Assembly (NCBI GenBank): GCA_947166565.1
Contig: CAMVEL010000001.1
Span: 1-64,000 of the forward strand
DNA: 64,000 nucleotides
From: an uncultured Erysipelotrichaceae bacterium
GTDB taxonomy: Bacteria; Bacillota_I; Bacilli_A; RFN20; CAG-826
Direction: 5' to 3'
This document shows, piece after piece, positions 17,026 to 25,476 of this stretch. Within the stretch, counting starts at the first letter, position 1. Every line of letters starts with the position of its first letter. The notes below the pieces were generated by a model. It was not told the DNA's origin. It ran no database searches and saw only the letters and a program-made list of their open reading frames with translations. Made by a program: the position numbers and the translations under genes.

Positions 17026-18027
17026 ATGAAAATAACATTCCTTGGTTCAGGGGCTTGGGGAACCGCCCTCGCATATGCCTTAAGTAAAAAAGAAGACGTC
17101 GATATCTTGATGTATGGCAGATCGGAAAAGGAGATCGAAGACATTAACCTCAACCACCGCAATTCCCGTTATTTCGATGATGTCATTCTCCCCAACGCCA
17201 TCAAGGGAACAACCGATCCTGATGTCGCTTTAAAAGGTCGTGACGTCTTGGTTCTTTCCGTTCCTTCTAAAGCGATTCCCGATATCGTTACTTTAATTAG
17301 CAAACACTGCGATAATTCACCTTTGCTTATTAATGTCATAAAAGGTTTTGACCCATTAACCGGCGAAGGCATTACTTCCTTAATAAAGGGCTCCTTAGGG
17401 AAAGACGGATTGGTCTCTGGGATCGTTTCCCTTGTTGGTCCGTCCTTTGCTTATGACGTCATCCATGACGATTTGACCGCGGTTTGCGCCGTTTCGGAAA
17501 GCAAAGAAAATGCTGTATTCGTCCAAAAACTATTCTCCTCCGATTGCTTTAGGGTCTATGTCCAAGAGGATGTTGTCGGCGCGGAAATCGGCGCGGGTAT
17601 GAAGAATATCATCGCAATCGCTTCCGGAATCATGGAAGGACTAGGTTATAAAGACAACACCCGTGCCGCGCTTATCACCCGCGGTTTAGCGGAAATCACC
17701 CGTTTTGGGTTAGCTAGAGGGGCGAAGGAAGAAACCTTCCTTGGATTAACGGGCGTCGGTGATCTTATGTTGACCTGCTCTTCATATCGCTCCAGGAATT
17801 ATTCCCTAGGCTTAGAAATCGGTAAGGAAAACGACGCGGTCAATGTCTTGTTAAGGAATGAGAAGACGGTTGAAGGAGTCATCGCCGCCAAAACGATTTA
17901 CGCGACCTCCAAAAAAATCGGGGTCGACACCCCGATTGTCGATGCCGTCTACCACGTTCTTTATGAAGGAGCCAAGCCTTCCGACGAAGTCCGTAAATTG
18001 ATGCTTAGGCAGCTTAAAGCCGAATAA
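17026..18027 (+). CDS. gpsA: glycerol-3-phosphate dehydrogenase [NAD(P)+]
   Basis: The 333-residue enzyme reduces dihydroxyacetone phosphate to sn-glycerol 3-phosphate for phospholipid synthesis. The Rossmann loop GSGAWGTALA lies at the N-terminus (residues 7-16), a VLSVPSKAI segment near 80, and the C-terminal domain begins with VGAEIGAGMKNIIAIASGI, containing the family's conserved Lys, then LTGVGDLMLTC. Length and motifs are typical. A short-leader promoter lies directly ahead. The gene ends 6 bases from the convergent GtrA-like gene. Confidence 0.97.
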   Translation: MKITFLGSGAWGTALAYALSKKEDVDILMYGRSEKEIEDINLNHRNSRYFDDVILPNAIKGTTDPDVALKGRDVLVLSVPSKAIPDIVTLISKHCDNSPLLINVIKGFDPLTGEGITSLIKGSLGKDGLVSGIVSLVGPSFAYDVIHDDLTAVCAVSESKENAVFVQKLFSSDCFRVYVQEDVVGAEIGAGMKNIIAIASGIMEGLGYKDNTRAALITRGLAEITRFGLARGAKEETFLGLTGVGDLMLTCSSYRSRNYSLGLEIGKENDAVNVLLRNEKTVEGVIAAKTIYATSKKIGVDTPIVDAVYHVLYEGAKPSDEVRKLMLRQLKAE

Positions 18028-18033
18028 GTTCGT

Positions 18034-18633
18034 TTATTCTTGTTCGCTAGGAGGAATATCCGTATCGGGTTCTTTCTTTTTCTCCCTAAGCAAGACATAT
18101 TTTTGCAATGGGAAAAGAAGGAGGAATTGCAGCCCTCCAGCGACCATGGAGGCAATCGTTGGGGCAATCACTTCCGCCCCTAAAAGAGTAAGGCCATTCG
18201 CGATTAAGCCCTGCAGCCAAGTCGAGAAAACGATTAAGACGAACAAAACGAGGATATAGATAACATAATGCCAAATGGGGGCGTCCGATTTGAACGTCTT
18301 TCTTTTATTGAGGAAATACCCAACCGTATTGGCGATGAAATTAGAGAGGAAAAAAGGCAAGACATAGCCAAAATTATCATGGCCTTCCCCCATGATTTGG
18401 GCGGTGAAAACTTCTTTGAAGGGCGTAACAAGCGGCTCTTTCCAAGCCTTCATCAAAAAATAAAGGAGGTTCACCAAAGCTATTTGGATGATCGTCACAA
18501 GCAAAGATACCACGAGGAATTTAACGACTTGCCATATGGTCTTTCTGCCTGCGCCTTTGTTCTCGGCCTTATCATCCATCTTGTTTAGCCAAGAAGAGAA
18601 CCCTTTCTTTTTGTCGCCTTCGTTTTTCTCCAT
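18034..18633 (-). CDS. GtrA-like membrane protein
   Basis: The 199-residue protein has a basic, hydrophilic N-terminus of about 35 residues followed by four membrane segments. The VVKFLVVSLLVT start of the first segment and NFIANTVGYFLNKRKTF in the middle match GtrA-like (PF04138) proteins, which typically help move lipid-linked sugars across the membrane. A GCGAGG site supports the start. It is convergent with gpsA. The specific glycan is unknown. Confidence 0.75.
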   Translation of the reverse strand: MEKNEGDKKKGFSSWLNKMDDKAENKGAGRKTIWQVVKFLVVSLLVTIIQIALVNLLYFLMKAWKEPLVTPFKEVFTAQIMGEGHDNFGYVLPFFLSNFIANTVGYFLNKRKTFKSDAPIWHYVIYILVLFVLIVFSTWLQGLIANGLTLLGAEVIAPTIASMVAGGLQFLLLFPLQKYVLLREKKKEPDTDIPPSEQE

Positions 18634-18730
18634 GAAATATGCCTCGCCTTATTGGCTTAACGAGTTTTTTGCATAAATCATTATAAGGCAAGGGTCTTAC
18701 TAAGAAAGAGGAATCATTTACCGATAATGA

Positions 18731-18789
18731 GCATAATTAAGCATAAATAAGCAAATTTATTTTGAAGAACGCGCACTCGCTGGTATATT
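18731..18789 (+). promoter_or_regulatory. DeoR-gene promoter with phased GCATAA direct repeats
   Basis: Three 10-bp direct units GCATAATTAA, GCATAAATAA and GCAAATTTAT run from 18731 to 18760. They sit immediately upstream of a predicted promoter (TTGAAG at 18762-18767, TATATT at 18784-18789, 16-base spacer). The same units recur before the GH3 and MBOAT genes, suggesting an operator for the adjacent DeoR regulator. This is inference from repetition and position. Confidence 0.55.
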
Positions 18790-18811
18790 TTAGGCAAACG
18801 AGGTCATTTTT

Positions 18812-19564
18812 ATGCAGGACTTAGAAAGACGACACGCCATCTTGCAATATTTGGAAACCAACCGTTCGGCGACGGTCGAATTCCTCTCCAAGATGTTCTA
18901 CGCTTCCCCCTCTACCGTAAGGCGCGATCTCACCGCTTTGGAAAGGACGGGAATGGTTCATCGCACGCATGGCGGGGTTATTTATAATGACAAGATCAAA
19001 GAGCTTTCCTTCCCCGCTAGAAAAAGCAAAAACGAGCAAGCGAAGAACCGTATCGCCGGGGAAACCATCAACCATATACCGGATTTCAATTCGATCTTCG
19101 TCGATAATTCGACGACCTGTTTCCCCCTTATCAAATTGCTTCCTTTAAACAAAAAACTCCTTGTCACGAATTCTTTGTTGATCGCTAGGGAAGCAAAGCT
19201 CGTGAGCGATGCCAAGGTCATCCTCCTCGGTGGCGAATACGATATCGATAGCGTATCCTTCTCTAGCCTTCTGACCCTTGATATGCTTTCCAATTTCCAT
19301 TTTGACCTAATGGTTCAATCCTGTGCGTATATAAATAGTAGTGGGGCTTTTGAGAACGAATACCTCACCGCGGCCATCAAAAAAACCGCAAGGGAATCTT
19401 CCGATCGCGCGATATTGATGTTTGATAGAAGCAAGCTTTTATCTAGCTCCTCTTGCAAGTCCGCGAGGCTAAGCGATTTCGATCTTATCGTTAGCGATAT
19501 TAACGAGGAAGAGAAAGCAGGTTTAAACGGCAACCAAAACCTAAATATAGTGACCGTCAAGTAA
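18812..19564 (+). CDS. DeoR-family transcriptional regulator
   Basis: The 250-residue protein has the DeoR winged helix at about residues 5-57 (VEFLSKMFYASPSTVRRDLT, then GMVHRTHGGVIY) and a C-terminal ISOCOT-like sugar-phosphate sensing domain (NHIPDFNSIFVDNSTTCFPL; VTNSLLIA; LGGEYD). Such regulators repress sugar catabolism genes until a phosphorylated sugar binds. It is predicted to read the GCATAA repeats in front of itself and in front of the divergent GH3/MBOAT operons. Its 3' end overlaps the convergent lipoprotein gene by 24 bases. Confidence 0.93.
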   Translation: MQDLERRHAILQYLETNRSATVEFLSKMFYASPSTVRRDLTALERTGMVHRTHGGVIYNDKIKELSFPARKSKNEQAKNRIAGETINHIPDFNSIFVDNSTTCFPLIKLLPLNKKLLVTNSLLIAREAKLVSDAKVILLGGEYDIDSVSFSSLLTLDMLSNFHFDLMVQSCAYINSSGAFENEYLTAAIKKTARESSDRAILMFDRSKLLSSSSCKSARLSDFDLIVSDINEEEKAGLNGNQNLNIVTVK

Positions 19565-21280
19565 GGTTCTGATCACCTTTTTCGTTCTAATCCCGACCCC
19601 TTCGGTGGATAGATGGTTATCGGTCCCATAAAAATAATAGGCGTCAATTATCGATTCCTCGGCGTTAGAAATAAAAGCCATATCGATATTCGCTTTTAAG
19701 TATTCATCGAGCTCGATGGCGCTTTGGATGGAGGAATCATCGCTAATCGATAAATCAGAGCGAGGAGAATAATCGTAGATTAGTTTCACTCCCTTGTTTT
19801 TAAGCACGGAAAAGGCGTTATTGAAGTTATCGATCATCTCCGCGCTGAAATGGGTTTTGTTGAATATGGCGGGGACTACCCCATAGACACGGCGTTCCTC
19901 GTTATTTCTCCGATAGACGATATAATCCCCATAACGGTTATAGGAATGGCTTGCTACGTAATTGCCGTCTTCGTCGTAGTTATAGGCGGTATCGGAATAG
20001 GAAAAGCCAGTGAGCTTCTCACGATAACGCTGATACAAATTGAAGGCGTGGAAGAAATTCTGATACTTGCTGATATCCAGGATGGAGAGGATATCGTAAT
20101 TCCCTTCGATCATCGCGAAGAAACTCTCGTCGAATAAGGGCTTTAAATCGATTTGGTTTTTAAGCGTGTCGAATTCCGGAGTCGCGATGATCACATCGCT
20201 TTCGTTCATAAACGCGTTTATAACCTCAAGTTGGGGATAGCCCTGCGTATAGGCAAATACGCCCATATCGACGACTTCATAATCGGTGAAGGTTTGATCG
20301 ATTAGTTCGCTATCGAAACCAAACCTGACGGATGAACCGCCATATAATACGATTTTCCTTTTGTCCTTTAAACTAAGAAGACGGTCGAATTTTTCTGGAT
20401 AGGCCCCAAAATAATTACGGCTATAGCAAGGGGATTTAACCGCGTTTATCCTAACTTTATCAATTTTGCAATCAAGGAAGGAATCATTGGAGACCAAAGA
20501 AAGATTATCGAAGAACACGAGCTGTTTGATATGACAATTGACGAAGCTTCCGCTTGCGATTATCCCGACCGAGCGTGGGATCACGAGCTCTTCGATTTCC
20601 AAATCGGCGAAGGCGTCTTTCGCGATCGCGGTGGTGGACCTTCCATCGATTTTAGAAGGAAGGACAATCGTTTTTCCCTCCCCGACGTATTTTTTGATGG
20701 TGACGTGGGTATCATCCATTATTTCGTATTCGAAATCGTTCTTTTCGCTTTCTTTTAGATACCTTGCTTTTAATCTCACGGCTTCGTTAACGTCGACCCT
20801 ACTACCTAAGGAAACGATTTCATCCCCTTTTTGCCATCCAGTTAGGCAATATCCTTCTTTATCAAAAGATTCATAATCGTTTGAGGTATTGAGCCTTTCG
20901 TGATTCTTGATCGCGTACTCGCTAAAAAGGATGCCGTCTATCTCATAATCGATTTTGACCGCGTCGACGATATATAGGGTTATGAATGTCGAATAATTGA
21001 CTTGGTGGAAGGTGATCTTATCGTAACGTTTGTTTTCGATGATGTTCTCGCTGATCGTGTAATTCTCATAAGTCGTCGAAGCGATGGCCTTATTTACATC
21101 AAGGGTGATATCGAAGGTGAAATCACTTCCTTTGGGCTGTTCTTTGATTTGATTGGCGACGCTATAATCGCCATCTTCCAAAACGACCTTCACCAATTGC
21201 TCTTTATTGCCGTTATTGCAAGCGCATAGCAAAAAAAGCGATAAAAGCGAGGTTTTTACGATTTTTCCACTATCTCTCAT
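19541..21280 (-). CDS. lipoprotein with leucine-rich repeats and SGNH-like domain
   Basis: The tracked start (21304) lies inside the upstream terminator hairpin; the ATG at 21280 gives about 579 residues with a lipobox ending LLCAC. In order: a listeria-bacteroides-type repeat (GYCLTGWQKGDEIVSLG), LRR_5-type repeats (AKDAFADLEIEELVIPRSV), then an SGNH/DltD-like domain starting at KIVLYGGSSVRFGFDS and ending in DNHLSTEG, a candidate Asp-His pair. The same SGNH module appears in the gene at 26891. Proteins of this kind add or remove O-acyl groups on surface glycans, and the MBOAT neighbour supports that. The start choice remains uncertain, since 21280 has no ribosome site. Confidence 0.7.
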   Translation of the reverse strand: MRDSGKIVKTSLLSLFLLCACNNGNKEQLVKVVLEDGDYSVANQIKEQPKGSDFTFDITLDVNKAIASTTYENYTISENIIENKRYDKITFHQVNYSTFITLYIVDAVKIDYEIDGILFSEYAIKNHERLNTSNDYESFDKEGYCLTGWQKGDEIVSLGSRVDVNEAVRLKARYLKESEKNDFEYEIMDDTHVTIKKYVGEGKTIVLPSKIDGRSTTAIAKDAFADLEIEELVIPRSVGIIASGSFVNCHIKQLVFFDNLSLVSNDSFLDCKIDKVRINAVKSPCYSRNYFGAYPEKFDRLLSLKDKRKIVLYGGSSVRFGFDSELIDQTFTDYEVVDMGVFAYTQGYPQLEVINAFMNESDVIIATPEFDTLKNQIDLKPLFDESFFAMIEGNYDILSILDISKYQNFFHAFNLYQRYREKLTGFSYSDTAYNYDEDGNYVASHSYNRYGDYIVYRRNNEERRVYGVVPAIFNKTHFSAEMIDNFNNAFSVLKNKGVKLIYDYSPRSDLSISDDSSIQSAIELDEYLKANIDMAFISNAEESIIDAYYFYGTDNHLSTEGVGIRTKKVIRTLLDGHYI

Positions 21281-21282
21281 AG

Positions 21283-21311
21283 AAAAAATAAGGGAGATTT
21301 TCATCTCCCTT
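21283..21311 (-). terminator. terminator between membrane protein and lipoprotein
   Basis: Stem AAGGGAGAT/ATCTCCCTT, loop GAAA on the minus strand, then ATTTTTTC. It partly overlaps the tracked start of the lipoprotein, which argues for the later ATG and suggests partial read-through or a separate promoter. Confidence 0.8.
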
Positions 21312-21345
21312 AAATTATTGATTATTTGATTATTCTAATCAATTG

Positions 21346-21834
21346 TTAGTTTTCTTGCGGTTCTTCCTTCTCCGTTTTTGGCTGGAAGAAGGCACCGACA
21401 ATACTCACGACCGCGGCGACTCCTGCGAAGACGACCGCGACGATGGAAGTGGTGGCGGAAGCAACGTTTTCGGGGGTCGCGACCTCTTTCCTGACGTCAG
21501 CATTGGAGAAGAAGATATAACCCAATCCCTCAATGCGGGTGCCGATCAAGTTGATGGCGGCGAGGATGAGAAGCACCGGAACGATGACCTTGAGGGCAAA
21601 GACCATGATATCGAGGACCTTACCGACAATTCCCTCAACCTTGACGAAGCCACGGGCGATGATGAGTAGATCGAAGACCATGACTAGGATCGCGAAGAGG
21701 ACGACTCCGCTGGCACCTCTGCCTTGGAAGTATCCGACGGCATTGATGTTAACCGCGTAGATGATGATGAAGACGAGAGCGAGAACGAAGGATAGGCAAG
21801 CTACGATGCTGCTGGCATTAAGAAACTTTTTCAT
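21346..21834 (-). CDS. small four-TM membrane protein
   Basis: From the ATG at 21834 the product has 162 residues with four hydrophobic segments (about 8-30, 40-60, 73-95 and 125-148) and a hydrophilic Lys/Glu tail (PKTEKEEPQEN). An AAAAGGAGGT site ahead of 21834 makes that start far better than the tracked 21867. The stop of the GH3 gene lies 1 base before the ATG, so translation is coupled. I recognise no family; it may be an accessory subunit for the membrane-anchored GH3. Confidence 0.7.
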   Translation of the reverse strand: MKKFLNASSIVACLSFVLALVFIIIYAVNINAVGYFQGRGASGVVLFAILVMVFDLLIIARGFVKVEGIVGKVLDIMVFALKVIVPVLLILAAINLIGTRIEGLGYIFFSNADVRKEVATPENVASATTSIVAVVFAGVAAVVSIVGAFFQPKTEKEEPQEN

Positions 21835-21835
21835 C

Positions 21836-24800
21836 TTATTTAACCTCCTTTTTCCTTGCTGGGACAAATGGTAGGGCCAAAGCGCAAACTCCGCAAAGAG
21901 AAGTTAAGACGATCGCGGTGATCTTGATTGCGTTGATAGCGACTTCCCAACTTGGCATGACGTATTGGGTCTTGACGTTGAAGATGTAGCTGTTGGCGAA
22001 GGTGAAGAGCTGATATTTGAGGTCTTGCCTGGCCTGCTCAACGAAAGCGCTGTCGTTTTTGACCGAATCGACGGAGATGTGCGCCCAGGTCTTATCGTGT
22101 CCGTCGGTCGCGCTGATGGAAGCATCGTTTTGCGCGAAGTCGGCGACTTGGGTGACCGTCGCCATGACCATGGCTTCGGCGATGAAGTAGAATTTGTTGG
22201 TAGCCATATCGGTGGAGACGATGCCGTTGAAGCCCCATTCTCCACGGATGATGTTCTTGAGGACGCCAACGCTATGGCAAGCATTGGTGGAACCGATGCG
22301 GTTGAACGCGATCATGACCGCGAGTCCGCCGCCATCTCTTGGTTCGAGGGCAGCCTGGAAGCAGCGTAAGTCGCCTTCCCTAAGCTTTTGCTCGGTCATG
22401 AATTCGTTAAGACCGGCTCTCTTGTATTCCTGATCGTTGGCACCTAAGTGCTTTGGACCGTTGATGATGCCGTAGTCGGCGCAGCCCCTGAGGATCTTCG
22501 CACCAATTCTATTGGCAAGCATGGCATCCTCGGAGATGTATTCGTAGTTACGGCCGTTATAGGGGGTCCTTCTTTGGGTAAGACCGGTTCCCCAAAGGTC
22601 GTATCTTTCAATCCAGATACCGGAGTTGCCTTCGACTTCGCCCCATTCATAAGCTAGTTCGGGGTTGAAGGAGGTGGCGATTAAGGTTTGGGAATGGATG
22701 TTGAATTTGAACTGGGTGGCATCGGGGTTAGCCTTGCACCAAGTGGAAGAGGCTTTTTCCTCGTTGGAGAAGCGATAGGCGGTGGTGAAGCCGTTGACGC
22801 CTTCGTTTTGGGCGACGACAGGGTTATTGACGTTATCCAAGGTATCGGTTTGGGAACCGCCATGGATAACGGCACCGACAGCCTGATCGATGGTGATCTC
22901 GCTCGCAAGGTCGGCCCAGTATGGGTCATTGATGTTGGAGAGCTGTTCGTAAGTTAGCTGAGCATCGACGCCGAAGCGGAGGTTCTTATCTTGTCCCTCG
23001 GTCGCTGGGGAGTCTTTTTTCAAGGTGTATTGCTGACCTCTGAATTCGCGGATCCATTCATCCTTTTTGGCGGAATCGGCGATCTTGAGTTCAACCTCGT
23101 TATAGTTGACGGGGAAGGTTTCCCAGTTTTGTCTGCTCATGTAGGTGACTTTGCCTGGGAGCCAGTAGTTGAGGTCGGCGTTTTCGACTTGGTTGGTAAC
23201 GCCAACGCCATAGGAGACCGCATAAGTGGCTTTATCCTGGAAGGCGCTATTCCAAACGACGGTCGCACCGGCAGCTTCGCCAATGGTCGGGTTGTAGTTT
23301 TGGGCCTTGAGAACGTTATTGACCGCTTCATGGGCGCCGTTAGCGGCGGTGAAGAAGTAGTCTCCGTCATCTAAGATATAGGTCTTGGCGGATTTCTCGT
23401 CATAAGAGGCCAAATATTTGGTCGGGACGGTGATATCGACTGTTTTGGTGGCACCGGCTTCGACTTCGACTTTGGCGCTATTGAGGAACATGATCGCGGA
23501 TTTCTCGATCAAGTGCTCACGGTCATAGTTGTTATAAGGTTGCTGCACGTAGAGCTGAGCGGTGAACAAGCCGGCTTTGTTGCCGTTATTCTTGATTGCG
23601 ACAGTCGCGGTGACATTGCCTTCGGTGGTCTTATCGACGCTGACCTTGGTGATGTTCTGCTCGTAATCCAAGTAGGAGAGGCCACTACCGAAGGTGTAGA
23701 TGACTTCCTTATCATAGGACCAAGCCAATCCATCGCTTGAACCGACGGCTGAATTGGCTTTGTAGGATGGGTTGACGATTGAGTCATAATACCTTGTTTC
23801 GAAGTATTTATAACCAACGTAGATGCCTTCCGCCTCGACGATATAGGAATCCGAGGAATAGGAATCCTTGGAACCGAACGAGGAATAGACGCCGGTTTCG
23901 ATTGGGGTATCGGGGAATCTAGGATCGTTATAGGTGCTATCCGCTGTGTTAGCCGCGACGATATCCTTATCGGCGAAGATGCCGCTACCGATATTTTGGC
24001 TAGCCGGAAGCGATTTGAGGTTGTTCTTGACGAAGGTATCGGCCAAATGTCCGTTGGCGTTGACTTTTCCGGAGAGGACATCGACGACGCCGGTCAACTG
24101 GTAATCGTTGACGCAGCCGATATAGGCGATGCCATCGACTTCGTGGGATCCACCCTTGGCGATTTCGGCCAATTCAAGGTTGTTACCAGAGTTGATCAAG
24201 ACGACGACTTTGCCGCAGGTTTGCTTAGCTAAGTCGATGATGCTTAATTCGTCTAAGGAAAGCTGAAGGGCGTTTCTTGTGGTGGCATTGCCTAGATAAT
24301 CTCTAGCATCGGCGGTTGGATGATAGGTGTTTCCTTCACCAGCACCACGGGAGATGACGACGAAGGCGGTAGTCGCATCGACGGATTCCGCCCAATTGGC
24401 ATCAACACCGGCGATCGTTCCTAACGCGGAAGCGGGAACTTCTTTGTTTTGGAATCTTCCTTCTCCATCGACCCAGTCGCCCGGGGATTCGGATGGAGCG
24501 TAATCGTAAACGGTGACGATGGTCGTTTGACCCCACTGTGATCTTTCTTCGGTGTGTTTGTTCATCACCTTGTCGTAAACGCCTTTGACGGTTGGATCAA
24601 CCGTGAATCCGGCGTTCTTGAAGGCGGTTTGCAAATCGACGGCGTCGGCATTGCCGGCTTTCAAGTCGCCACTGTTATATGGGAACGTGGCATACGCACC
24701 GATTCCGAATAAGGCGACCTTGGAACTAGCTGCCAAAGGTAACACGCCATTATCGTTCTTCATGACGACCGTGCCCTGCTGTCCTTCTTTGATCGCGACT

Positions 24801-25015
24801 TTCTTCGCTGCATCGATCATTGAATCGATGGTCGTAAATTTCTTGTTGAATTTACCCTCACCGACAACAGGAACATAGCTAGTCGTGCCAAACGCGCTAT
24901 CGACATTCGAACGATAGGCATTAGCAAGACTTCCACCGGCAACGGTGAACGCCACAAGTGAAGCGAAAGTAGCAGTCAAACCCACAGCTAGAGCGTTTAA
25001 ACTTCTCTTTTTCAT
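21836..25015 (-). CDS. membrane-anchored GH3-like protein with swapped domain order
   Basis: The 1059-residue protein has an N-terminal membrane segment and a second near the C-terminus (ITAIVLTSLCGVCALALPFV), so it is tethered at both ends. The usual C-terminal GH3 domain comes first (VVMKNDNGVLPLAASSKVAL, then AEGIYVGYKYFETRYY and FGSGLSYLDY), followed by a fibronectin-like part and then the TIM-barrel domain (RRTPYNGRNYEYISED; KHLGANDQEYKR; GFNGIVSTDMATNKF). The nucleophile-type Asp in VSTDM is present. Swapped order is known for some ruminal GH3 enzymes. Glucosidase-like or other exo-activity is likely but the sugar is unknown. A strong AGGAGG site supports the start. Confidence 0.85.
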   Translation of the reverse strand: MKKRSLNALAVGLTATFASLVAFTVAGGSLANAYRSNVDSAFGTTSYVPVVGEGKFNKKFTTIDSMIDAAKKVAIKEGQQGTVVMKNDNGVLPLAASSKVALFGIGAYATFPYNSGDLKAGNADAVDLQTAFKNAGFTVDPTVKGVYDKVMNKHTEERSQWGQTTIVTVYDYAPSESPGDWVDGEGRFQNKEVPASALGTIAGVDANWAESVDATTAFVVISRGAGEGNTYHPTADARDYLGNATTRNALQLSLDELSIIDLAKQTCGKVVVLINSGNNLELAEIAKGGSHEVDGIAYIGCVNDYQLTGVVDVLSGKVNANGHLADTFVKNNLKSLPASQNIGSGIFADKDIVAANTADSTYNDPRFPDTPIETGVYSSFGSKDSYSSDSYIVEAEGIYVGYKYFETRYYDSIVNPSYKANSAVGSSDGLAWSYDKEVIYTFGSGLSYLDYEQNITKVSVDKTTEGNVTATVAIKNNGNKAGLFTAQLYVQQPYNNYDREHLIEKSAIMFLNSAKVEVEAGATKTVDITVPTKYLASYDEKSAKTYILDDGDYFFTAANGAHEAVNNVLKAQNYNPTIGEAAGATVVWNSAFQDKATYAVSYGVGVTNQVENADLNYWLPGKVTYMSRQNWETFPVNYNEVELKIADSAKKDEWIREFRGQQYTLKKDSPATEGQDKNLRFGVDAQLTYEQLSNINDPYWADLASEITIDQAVGAVIHGGSQTDTLDNVNNPVVAQNEGVNGFTTAYRFSNEEKASSTWCKANPDATQFKFNIHSQTLIATSFNPELAYEWGEVEGNSGIWIERYDLWGTGLTQRRTPYNGRNYEYISEDAMLANRIGAKILRGCADYGIINGPKHLGANDQEYKRAGLNEFMTEQKLREGDLRCFQAALEPRDGGGLAVMIAFNRIGSTNACHSVGVLKNIIRGEWGFNGIVSTDMATNKFYFIAEAMVMATVTQVADFAQNDASISATDGHDKTWAHISVDSVKNDSAFVEQARQDLKYQLFTFANSYIFNVKTQYVMPSWEVAINAIKITAIVLTSLCGVCALALPFVPARKKEVK

Positions 25016-25115
25016 GTGATCCTCCTATGTGTAAGCTAAGTTTTGCTTTTGTTCGGCAATAATATAATGGATTGAAGTTAGATAAATCAATTATGGTTAT
25101 TAATATGGTAAATGA

Positions 25116-25177
25116 GCATAAAATAGGCAAAATAGACCTAGTAAATGATAGAAATGAGCATAAAAGAGCATCATTTC
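25116..25177. promoter_or_regulatory. GCATAA operator repeats between GH3 and MBOAT operons
   Basis: GCATAAAATAG-GCAAAATAG at 25116-25135 and GCATAAAAGA-GCATCATTTC at 25158-25177, each preceded by ATGA. The units repeat the 10-11-bp direct-repeat form seen before the DeoR gene, in the divergent promoter region of two operons. Confidence 0.6.
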
Positions 25178-25213
25178 GTTTTTCGCAATCGCGCACAATC
25201 CATGATAAATTTA

Positions 25214-25219
25214 TATAAT
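25214..25219 (+). promoter_or_regulatory. TATAAT box of the MBOAT operon
   Basis: TATAAT lies 11 bases before the ATG of the first gene and no ribosome site is present, so the message is probably leaderless. No strong -35 box was seen; an activator could be needed. Confidence 0.55.
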
Positions 25220-25230
25220 ATTATTGTTTT

Positions 25231-25476
25231 ATGGAACTTCTGGCCTATCCAATCAACCTATCGATTTTGCTTGGCTCACTCCTCTTTTTTATCCTCGCGA
25301 GATTCATAAAAAAGGCATCTTTGCCCTTAGCCTTGCTCGGCATCGTCTGCCTTGTTCTTTTCACCGTTAATTCATTCTTGCTTGGAATCCCGCATTTAGA
25401 AATCATCATCGCCTTAACGATTCTCGCGATCGTCGTCTTGCTGATTCTGCTTATAAGAAGAAGGGAGGAAAAATGA
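25231..25476 (+). CDS. small membrane protein ahead of MBOAT gene
   Basis: The 81-residue protein is almost entirely hydrophobic, with about three membrane segments and a basic end (LIRRREEK). Its stop overlaps the start of the MBOAT gene by 4 bases, so it is translated with it. I recognise no family. Small membrane partners of MBOAT acyltransferases are common, and this is the most likely role, by context. Confidence 0.65.
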   Translation: MELLAYPINLSILLGSLLFFILARFIKKASLPLALLGIVCLVLFTVNSFLLGIPHLEIIIALTILAIVVLLILLIRRREEK

